A stretch of 5,200 bases of DNA, taken from the NCBI GenBank assembly GCA_021812865.1, contig JAKAMP010000253.1, positions 1 through 5,200 of the forward strand, written 5' to 3'. Origin of the DNA: Bacteroidota bacterium. Its GTDB lineage: Bacteria > Bacteroidota > Bacteroidia > Bacteroidales > JAAYUG01. A program made the translations under genes and the position numbers. The first letter of the stretch is position 1; every line of letters starts with the position of its first letter. Below are positions 1 to 5,200 of this stretch, in pieces. Under the pieces are notes generated by a model. It saw nothing but the letters and a program-made list of their open reading frames with translations, was not told where the DNA came from and made no database searches.

Positions 1-495
1 GCCCAGCAGCTTGCATTCCCCGATGCAGCATTTGACATGGTTACCCTCTCCCGCGGCCTGCACCACCTCGCTGAGCTACCCGCCTGCCTGGCTGAAATCA
101 GCAGGGTGCTGCACAATCAGGGCTATTTCCTCATCAACGAGATGTATGCCGATGTGGAAAGCGAGGCAGAAAAAAATGCCGTCCTGCTCCATCACATGAG
201 GGCCGATATTGATCATCTGCTCCATATTGACCATTATCACACCTTTACACGCCAGGAATTGCAGGAAATACCCGCGCGGGCAGGCTTTGAGCTGATCAGG
301 AAAATTGATTTCCAGCCGGACAGCAGGAAGACTTCAGAAGAACTTTTTGAGGATGCGGCACGCCACCTTGAAAGGATCAAAGACTTCCCCGAACACTCCG
401 GATTTCAATCACAACTCGAAGGTCTCCGGCTCAGGATTGAAAAGTACGGTACCGATACGCCCCGTCACCTGCTCATGCTATGCGGCAAATTATAG
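1..495 (+). CDS. SAM-dependent class I methyltransferase, 5'-truncated
   Basis: The frame is open from the first base and ends at TAG 493-495, giving 164 visible residues; the start and the N-terminal SAM-binding motif I lie outside the window. The visible part begins with LAFPDAAFDMVTLSRGLHHL (residues 4-23), the typical Methyltransf_11 stretch in which the acidic FD pair and the following strand sit beside the SAM pocket. It continues with EISRVL and GYFLINEMY, the usual post-motif strand and turn. The C-terminal half is rich in His and acidic residues (HHMRADIDHLLHIDHYH) and may form the substrate-side cap, but no substrate can be named. Family members usually run about 220-260 residues, so roughly a third is missing. 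An internal ATG at 37 is not the start because the conserved motif extends upstream of it. The gene converges on the barrel gene with a 32-bp gap and no visible terminator hairpin. The methyltransferase call is firm; whether it acts on a small molecule, quinone or other target is open. Confidence 0.88.
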   Translation, partial: AQQLAFPDAAFDMVTLSRGLHHLAELPACLAEISRVLHNQGYFLINEMYADVESEAEKNAVLLHHMRADIDHLLHIDHYHTFTRQELQEIPARAGFELIRKIDFQPDSRKTSEELFEDAARHLERIKDFPEHSGFQSQLEGLRLRIEKYGTDTPRHLLMLCGKL

Positions 496-527
496 GAAAC
501 CATCATTGCAATCAGGCTCAGTAGTCT

Positions 528-2069
528 TCAATCGTAGGCTGGACAAATTCCCCTGCTGCGCTGACGAACGTGCTTCTTCCTGTCGCTGCACCCGAAAACC
601 AGGTCAATCCCGGTTCGTACGCTGATGTTTCGTGCGTTATACGGCCATACCAGTCCTGTTCCCTTGTCCTGCACAAAACGGAACGGCATATTGTCGCTTG
701 CCAGGTAAAACAATGCACCTTTGCCTCCTATAGCCAAAGCAAATCCGAAGTTGCCCAGGCTATTATTCATGTACGAAGTACTGGCCGAAAGCGAAAGAAA
801 CCGGAAGGGGATATAATTGAAAGAAGCCGTAAGCGAAGGATGTAGCCGCCATGCATAGATATCAAAACGTCCCAGCAGCCCTGCATTCAGCTTATCATTG
901 AACTGCCAGGTGCCTCCCCCGTATACTTTCGTGCTGGTAAGGGCAACATAGGATTTCCGGTAATTGTTCAGTCGGAAGGCATTTTGTACCGAATCAGCCA
1001 GGGACTGCAGCAACTGGGTTTGCTGTACCGTGTTGAAATTGCTCAGATCCACACCGGTGAAGGTGAATGCACCATTCACCTTCAGCTGATTGATATTCGA
1101 CCTCCACCATATGAATCCCAGATCGGTCAGGCTGGCATAAAGCGTCAAATTTTCATCCCGATGGTAAATTACCCCTGCATCCAGCCCCAGGCCCTGGTTG
1201 CCATTGAAAAAATAATTTCCCAGTATATTCGTTCCGGCGCGGCTGAAACTCACATTCTGCACCAGACCATTGGCATCATAGGCAATATCCATGGGGAAAG
1301 AAAGGCTGACTTTTGCATTTGCCCCGGCCTGCAAGGTAATGGGATTGGTGGTGGTTTTCAATTGAAGTTCACTGCTCCGGGTGGTTAAACTGGCTGCACC
1401 CATCAGGTATTTCACCCTCACGCCCCACTGCAGATAATCGTCCACCTTTTTCGAAGCTGCAACTGAAATGGAGGTATAATTTACTGCATTTACCCCGGCT
1501 CTCTTCAGGCTGAGATCCCTCGGCAGGTTGGTCTGCAGGTTCCAGTTGCCATCCTTCAGAACCAGAATATCCTTTGGTATATCCGTCCTGGCTTCTGTAT
1601 GATTCGCCACCAGGAAACTGAAATACCAGTTGTTGTGTCTGAATCCGAACCCCAGTAAAGTGACATCAACATTGGCTTTTATTGTACTCACCTTTCTCAT
1701 GGTTCGCTGCAGCGTATTGAAATCAACCAGGTAAACCGGGGCGTTATTCAAGGTAGAATACCGGATGGCATTGTGCCAGGAAGCGCCTGTACTGTTTATC
1801 CCGGCAGCAATCGAAGAGATAACCGGAAGCTCAACAAACGTATTGCAGCGGTATTGAAGGGCCGGGTTCAGTTCAAGCGTTTGAGGCGCCGCATGCAGAA
1901 AATAGAGTGTATTGTCCTGGGCAGTTCCTGCACCTGCTGTTGTGATGATTGTGATTACCAGGAGGACTATCCGCCGAAAAATCTCCCGCAAAGCAGGCTT
2001 CAGCCGTGCACGACGGTATACCGACCCGATGGGAATGCCCTGAACATGTATTTCCTGCCTCTGCTTCAT
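528..2069 (-). CDS. DUF5723-type outer-membrane beta-barrel protein
   Basis: This 513-residue protein resembles the Bacteroidota DUF5723 family of predicted outer-membrane barrels, whose function is unknown. The mature N-terminus carries the family-like stretch NTLYFLHAAPQTLELNPALQ (about residues 53-72), followed by a VELPVISSI-type strand. Further on are FSFLVANHTEARTDIPKDIL and many alternating hydrophobic/polar strands, ending with a last strand VRTGIDLVFG (to about residue 493). A hydrophobic segment at about 34-50 ending AGAGTA|Q is a good signal peptide with cleavage near 50/51. The ATG at 2069 puts 26 basic, polar residues ahead of it; a TTG at 1991 (codon 27) would give a textbook 25-residue signal peptide instead, so the start is uncertain. 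The last 20 residues form a basic tail with two cysteines after the final strand. The gene lies 23 bp behind the lipoprotein gene on the same strand, so they probably share a transcript. The family call rests on recalled sequence features, not on a search. Confidence 0.8.
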   Translation of the reverse strand: MKQRQEIHVQGIPIGSVYRRARLKPALREIFRRIVLLVITIITTAGAGTAQDNTLYFLHAAPQTLELNPALQYRCNTFVELPVISSIAAGINSTGASWHNAIRYSTLNNAPVYLVDFNTLQRTMRKVSTIKANVDVTLLGFGFRHNNWYFSFLVANHTEARTDIPKDILVLKDGNWNLQTNLPRDLSLKRAGVNAVNYTSISVAASKKVDDYLQWGVRVKYLMGAASLTTRSSELQLKTTTNPITLQAGANAKVSLSFPMDIAYDANGLVQNVSFSRAGTNILGNYFFNGNQGLGLDAGVIYHRDENLTLYASLTDLGFIWWRSNINQLKVNGAFTFTGVDLSNFNTVQQTQLLQSLADSVQNAFRLNNYRKSYVALTSTKVYGGGTWQFNDKLNAGLLGRFDIYAWRLHPSLTASFNYIPFRFLSLSASTSYMNNSLGNFGFALAIGGKGALFYLASDNMPFRFVQDKGTGLVWPYNARNISVRTGIDLVFGCSDRKKHVRQRSRGICPAYD

Positions 2070-2092
2070 AAAATGCTGTTCAGGTTGAGCGT

Positions 2093-3712
2093 TTATAACC
2101 CGGTATTTATCTGAAGTCCGATCACTGCCCCAAGGCTCACATTGAAAAAATATCCATCATAAAACTTCACCGGCGACGGGGCATTGCCGGTTCTGATCTT
2201 TCCCCGCGCAACCAGGTACCTGGCATTTTCAATATTCGGCAGCCTTTCGGGCGGAAAATCAATCCATATGGGATCAATTTTAGTTGGAACCGCCTTCCCG
2301 TTCGCATCGATATCGGCCGCCCTGATCACTGCAGGAACGCTGAACAACGAGTCCAGCACCCTGAAATTCGCGTCGGCAAAAAATACCTGGGGCTCTATTT
2401 CTACAGGTAGGTCGGTGATTATGCTCAGTTGAAAACGAAGTGTTTTGACCTCCCCCGGCGTGTTATATGCGAACTTTGCAAAATCAAAATGCATCGTATC
2501 ATACATCAGGAGATAATCGGAATTACCGTATAGCGGCAATTCAACCTTTAAGGCAAGCCCGAAACGGCTGGTATCGAGTGCAAAATTTGAATGTGTGAAA
2601 CCATTGGGATTGGTAAGCAGCGAATCGGCGTAAGAAATGCTTTCGGGTTTTTGCGAAAGAACGTAGGGCAGGTTCGAATTCGACCCGTTGAGTATGATGC
2701 TGTCGGTCTTGGTGGTACCTGCTTCGCCGAGCAAGGGATAACCAATAATCTTTGACTGGTTGCTGTTGGGAACCTGAAGGCTTGAAAAAGGTATGTTCCC
2801 CGAAACAACGGTTGTAGCGTACAGATACCTGAACCAGGCAGCCACAGGCAATCCAAACGAATTGGCAAAATAGATCTTCAGCCTTGGGTCGGCAAAATTA
2901 AAATTGCCTATAGGTATAGCCTTGAAGAAAGATAAGTTGAAGCTCCCCTGATCGATAGGAATGGAAACCTTCCCCAGGTATCCGTAAACAGCCGAAAACC
3001 GGATATTGCTCATTCCCATATCAACCTGTTGGACCACACCCCCGGGTGGAATCGATATCCCGGTGTTGCTGATGGAGGTCTTCACGATCACCTGCAGAAG
3101 GTTCTTTTGAGATTGCGATGTGTCCAGCCTGACCGTATATCCTCCCAGGTCTGACCATTGGCCGCCTGAACCGGGCAACAGGATTTTGCTGTAAACGGTT
3201 CCGTTCCTGGTTATCCCGGGAAATTCGACTGTAACTGTCCCCTCCACCTGGTTTGGATTGCCAAGCTGTACCATAAGATCAGCAGAAGCAAACCGCATGC
3301 TGTCGATTTCCGCACCGGCTGCAGTGAATGGAAAAGAAAGGTACAACGTATCCGTAATTACCCGCGCATCCTTCAGGGCCGAAGGAACAATCGCCTCAGG
3401 GAAAGGATTATTCACCGTGCCGGTATATGAAAATCCTGGAAAGCTAAAACAATCGGAGGCCTGCGCCGACAGTACCTGGTCCTGGTAAACCAGCGTGATA
3501 AATCCATCCCGGGCTATCATTACTGCATCGGACACTGCACTGCTGTTCAGGTATCGCTGAAGGGTCATATGGGCCGTTCCGATGGGTACTGCCACGCCAG
3601 GGTTCACACTCAGAATCCCCTGAAATTGCCCCGAATCAAATTTTTCTTTGATGCACGAGGGCAAAAGAAGAATAAAGATTATCGCTGCAGGTATGGAAAA
3701 CCTTCTGAACAA
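2093..3712 (-). CDS. Large surface lipoprotein of unknown function (Bacteroidota)
   Basis: This 539-residue protein has a lipoprotein signal peptide: basic FRR, a hydrophobic core, then LLPSC with the lipid-acceptor cysteine at residue 20. It should be sorted to the outer membrane, possibly surface-exposed. The start is TTG at 3710-3712. An in-frame TAA lies three codons upstream, and any later start would destroy the signal peptide, so TTG is well supported. I see no enzymatic motif. The body looks like consecutive beta-rich domains: an N-terminal module starting VNPGVAVPIGTAHMTLQRYL, with a GFITLVYQD strand; a middle module with NSFGLPVAAWF (N284 onward); and a C-terminal module with LPVEIEPQVFFADAN and VLDSLF. 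These phrases resemble uncharacterised Bacteroidota lipoproteins that I recall, but no Pfam name can be given. The gene is the first of a probable operon with the barrel protein 23 bp downstream, and is divergent from mntP. A role in envelope assembly or as a partner of the barrel is inference only. Confidence 0.78.
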   Translation of the reverse strand: MFRRFSIPAAIIFILLLPSCIKEKFDSGQFQGILSVNPGVAVPIGTAHMTLQRYLNSSAVSDAVMIARDGFITLVYQDQVLSAQASDCFSFPGFSYTGTVNNPFPEAIVPSALKDARVITDTLYLSFPFTAAGAEIDSMRFASADLMVQLGNPNQVEGTVTVEFPGITRNGTVYSKILLPGSGGQWSDLGGYTVRLDTSQSQKNLLQVIVKTSISNTGISIPPGGVVQQVDMGMSNIRFSAVYGYLGKVSIPIDQGSFNLSFFKAIPIGNFNFADPRLKIYFANSFGLPVAAWFRYLYATTVVSGNIPFSSLQVPNSNQSKIIGYPLLGEAGTTKTDSIILNGSNSNLPYVLSQKPESISYADSLLTNPNGFTHSNFALDTSRFGLALKVELPLYGNSDYLLMYDTMHFDFAKFAYNTPGEVKTLRFQLSIITDLPVEIEPQVFFADANFRVLDSLFSVPAVIRAADIDANGKAVPTKIDPIWIDFPPERLPNIENARYLVARGKIRTGNAPSPVKFYDGYFFNVSLGAVIGLQINTGL

Positions 3713-3749
3713 GGGTACTTATTTTCAGGATTAAACAATTCTCTTTCCA

Positions 3750-3757
3750 TAAAGTTA
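3750..3757 (-). promoter_or_regulatory. Candidate -7 box for the lipoprotein/barrel operon
   Basis: Read on the minus strand the box is TAACTTTA, matching the Bacteroidota TAnnTTTG -7 element except for the last base. Transcription would begin about 7 bases downstream, leaving a leader of roughly 30 bases before the TTG start at 3712. No TTTG -33 element is visible at the expected spacing, so the call is weak. Confidence 0.3.
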
Positions 3758-3833
3758 ATAAACGAAAATGACGTGGTATTTAGTCATCTTCAGTGTAAAT
3801 TCCTCTGTTGAGAATTGCATGAGGAAAAAACAT

Positions 3834-3841
3834 TACTTTTA
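3834..3841 (+). promoter_or_regulatory. Candidate -7 box for mntP
   Basis: The box TACTTTTA matches the Bacteroidota TAnnTTTG -7 element except for the last base. It would start transcription near 3848, leaving a leader of only about 14 bases before the ATG at 3862. TTG trinucleotides at 3808-3810 and 3815-3817 lie 23 and 16 bases upstream, neither at the ideal 19-21, so the -33 element is unconvincing. If correct, the leader is too short to hold a riboswitch. Confidence 0.33.
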
Positions 3842-3861
3842 GGGTCGATTTTTACCGGCTC

Positions 3862-4422
3862 ATGGATTTCATTACCCTTCTGTTTCTTGCATTGGGCTTA
3901 TGTTTCGATACATTTGCGGTATCGGTTTCATGCGGACTCGTTATGAACCGGATCATCTTCATGCAGGCTGTGCGTATAGCGCTGATGATGGCTGTCTTCC
4001 AGGGCATGACTCCTCTGATCGGCTGGCTGGCAGGGAGTAGCATTGCTAAGTATATCACCAGCTTTGATCATTGGCTGGCTTTCGGACTGCTCCTGGTGAT
4101 CGGCGCCAGGATGATTTATGAAAGTTTCAGACATGAGGAAAAGAAAAATTTCGACCCTCTCAATCTGGGCACCCTGGTGGGTTTATCGCTCGCTACCAGC
4201 ATCGATGCACTCATTATAGGTGTGAGCCTCGCCTTTGTGAGGGTGAATATATATTTCGCGGTTATCGTCATCGCCTCCGTCACCTTCATCGCTTCCATGC
4301 TCGGCATGCTTTTCGGCAAAAAAACCGGCGAACGGTTCAGCAAAAAACTTGAAATTGCCGGCGGACTGGCCATTATTCTCATCGGACTCAAAATACTGCT
4401 GCAACACCTGCTGCAGTCCTGA
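3862..4422 (+). CDS. mntP: Manganese efflux pump MntP
   Basis: This complete 186-residue inner-membrane protein exports Mn(II) and protects the cell from manganese excess. Its length matches the MntP/YebN family. It has six predicted membrane segments, at about residues 2-27, 36-56, 69-88, 100-125, 130-151 and 163-183, with the internal two-fold symmetry of the family. The two halves carry matching acidic motifs within the membrane: LGLCFDTFAVS (D16) in helix 1 and LATSIDALIIGVSL (D115) in helix 4. FQGMTPLIGWLAG in helix 2 and DHWLAFGLLLVIGARMI in helix 3 are also typical. The charged RHEEKKNFDPLN stretch forms the loop between halves. The ATG at 3862 begins directly before helix 1, as expected; there is no clear Shine-Dalgarno sequence, as is usual in Bacteroidota. 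In several other phyla mntP is controlled by MntR or by the yybP-ykoY riboswitch, but I see neither here. The gene is monocistronic: divergent from the lipoprotein gene and convergent with the photolyase gene. Confidence 0.96.
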   Translation: MDFITLLFLALGLCFDTFAVSVSCGLVMNRIIFMQAVRIALMMAVFQGMTPLIGWLAGSSIAKYITSFDHWLAFGLLLVIGARMIYESFRHEEKKNFDPLNLGTLVGLSLATSIDALIIGVSLAFVRVNIYFAVIVIASVTFIASMLGMLFGKKTGERFSKKLEIAGGLAIILIGLKILLQHLLQS

Positions 4423-4436
4423 TTGCATGTTTGCCA

Positions 4437-4493
4437 GTTTGAGGTTTAAGGTTTAAAGTATGTGACCTGAAACTTCAAACCTCAAACCCGAAA
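4437..4493. repeat. Hairpin with heptad-repeat arms, possible two-way terminator
   Basis: An 18-base arm at 4437-4454 pairs with 4470-4487 around a 15-base loop, with one A/C mismatch and one G/T wobble. Each arm is itself a tandem of a degenerate 7-base unit: GTTTGAG, GTTTAAG, GTTTAAA on the left, and CCTGAAA, CTTCAAA, CCTCAAA, CCCGAAA on the right (4466-4493). It lies between the stops of convergent mntP and the photolyase gene, so it could end transcription from both sides. There is no flanking T-run of the intrinsic-terminator kind. It may equally be a copy of a dispersed intergenic repeat family. Confidence 0.65.
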
Positions 4494-4495
4494 CA

Positions 4496-5200
4496 TCATC
4501 CCTTCCACTTGGATATATACTTTTTCACATCAAACTTTCTCGCAGCCCCCTTATCGTTCATGTACCTGATCTTGCCGTAAACCGGTCTTTCTGACCATGC
4601 CCGATCGTGCACTCCGCCGAGGGACCATGCGCATCCCGCATAGCCGTTAGGATCCCTTCCGTCGAGCTGGTACCGGTCATTCAGGTAAATGGCCGTTCCC
4701 AGGGCTTCTTCCGGAGAAACAGTCCATTCGAGTATCTTTTTGGCCCAGTACATGCGCATGTACCCGTGCATGTAGCCGGTTTTTACCATCTCGTTTTGGG
4801 CTGCATTCCACAGCCGGTCGTGTGTAGCTGCCTCTTCGAACTGGTTCCGGCTGTAAACATAACTTCGCTCATCCTCCCGGTGCTGGTTGAGGGTTTTCTT
4901 TGACCAGTCGGGAAACCCTTCGAATGAATCGTAGCTCGGGTTGTAAAAACAGTAATTGTCGGCCAGTTCCCGCCTTACGATCAGCTCTTCCAGAAAGCCA
5001 GCGGTCGAGGGTGATGCAGGTACCCTTTTGATGATTTCCAGCGCCACCCGCTGGGCCGATAATTGTCCGAAATGCAGGTAAGCCGAAAGCCGGGATGTCG
5101 CCCCGAGGTTGGGATCATTCTTTTCCGTATCGTACCGCCCCGGCTGTTCTTCAATAAACCGATCGAGATGCTTCCAGGCCTCATCTTCAAACGGTTTGAG
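4496..5200 (-). CDS. phr: Class II CPD photolyase, 5'-truncated (C-terminal half)
   Basis: The frame is open from the right edge (5200) to TGA at 4496-4498, giving 234 visible residues of a family usually about 450-500 long; the N-terminal antenna domain is outside. The enzyme uses FADH- and blue light to split cyclobutane pyrimidine dimers in DNA. The visible FAD-binding helical domain shows class II signatures: NDPN (28-31) and LSAYLHFGQLSAQR (38-51); EELIVRRELADNYCFYN (71-87); HGYMRMYW (145-152); YLNDRYQLDGRDPNGY (172-187); and GGVHDRAW (195-202). Tryptophans at visible residues 131, 152 and 159 have the spacing (21 and 7) of the electron-transfer chain W360/W381/W388 of the Methanosarcina mazei class II enzyme. 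N174 falls at its flavin-contacting N403, and W192 at W421. A GTG at 5045-5047 lies inside the conserved core and is not the start. All recognisable active-site residues are intact, so the gene is probably functional. It converges on mntP across the hairpin. Confidence 0.95.
   Translation of the reverse strand, partial: LKPFEDEAWKHLDRFIEEQPGRYDTEKNDPNLGATSRLSAYLHFGQLSAQRVALEIIKRVPASPSTAGFLEELIVRRELADNYCFYNPSYDSFEGFPDWSKKTLNQHREDERSYVYSRNQFEEAATHDRLWNAAQNEMVKTGYMHGYMRMYWAKKILEWTVSPEEALGTAIYLNDRYQLDGRDPNGYAGCAWSLGGVHDRAWSERPVYGKIRYMNDKGAARKFDVKKYISKWKG

Noticed and set aside
496..527. Terminator between the convergent methyltransferase and barrel genes
   Set aside because: Only a short ATTGCAAT palindrome is present, with no stable stem or T-run.
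984..1388. 134-codon plus-strand frame inside the barrel gene
   Set aside because: It is antisense to a clearly coding frame with a family match, and its translation shows no domain-like pattern.
3713..3861. yybP-ykoY manganese riboswitch upstream of mntP
   Set aside because: I could not find the conserved riboswitch core or paired helices, and the likely promoter box leaves almost no leader.
4396..4415. Direct repeat CTGCTGCA at the mntP 3' end
   Set aside because: It encodes the repeated LLQ of the last helix and tail and is too short to mean more.
4116..4428. Two minus-strand frames opposite mntP
   Set aside because: They are antisense shadows of a complete, well-conserved membrane protein gene; their low-complexity composition follows from the helix codons.
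4437..4493. CRISPR-like or attachment-site repeat
   Set aside because: The units are 7 bases with no spacers, and no integrase, cas gene or tRNA end is nearby.
4981..5190. 69-codon minus-strand frame overlapping the photolyase
   Set aside because: It is out of frame with the photolyase, whose conserved motifs continue unbroken to the right edge.

Overview
The window looks like a chromosomal segment from a member of the Bacteroidota, most likely a Bacteroidales-like or related environmental lineage. The evidence is the DUF5723-type outer-membrane beta-barrel, the large surface lipoprotein of a kind I associate with this phylum, weak or absent Shine-Dalgarno sequences, and promoter-like boxes close to the Bacteroidota TAnnTTTG form. 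There are no RNA genes, transposases, integrases, CRISPR arrays or phage genes. The region is gene-dense and reads as ordinary core or near-core chromosome.

Layout. (1) Positions 1-495, plus strand: the C-terminal two thirds or so of a SAM-dependent class I methyltransferase, cut by the left edge. (2) Positions 528-3712, minus strand: a two-gene unit. A 539-residue lipoprotein (TTG start, lipobox cysteine at residue 20) comes first and is followed 23 bp later by a 513-residue DUF5723-type outer-membrane barrel protein. (3) Positions 3713-3861: a 149-bp divergent intergenic region with a promoter-like box for each direction. (4) Positions 3862-4422, plus strand: mntP, the manganese efflux pump, complete. 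(5) Positions 4423-4495: a convergent gap filled largely by a hairpin whose arms are both built from a degenerate 7-bp tandem repeat. (6) Positions 4496-5200, minus strand: the C-terminal 234 residues of a class II CPD photolyase, cut by the right edge; its reading frame is open to the last base.

How the genes relate. The lipoprotein and barrel genes are very probably co-transcribed, and both products should go to the outer membrane, so a shared surface role is a reasonable inference, but its nature is unknown. The methyltransferase, mntP and photolyase are each transcribed separately from that pair and show no obvious functional link to it. The 32-bp gap at 496-527 between the convergent methyltransferase and barrel genes holds no clear hairpin. 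No stretch over 300 bases lacks a gene.

The lipoprotein/barrel pair is the best candidate for something functionally undescribed. The heptad-repeat hairpin is the most unusual non-coding structure. I did not find convincing evidence of a new defence, mobile or RNA-based system.
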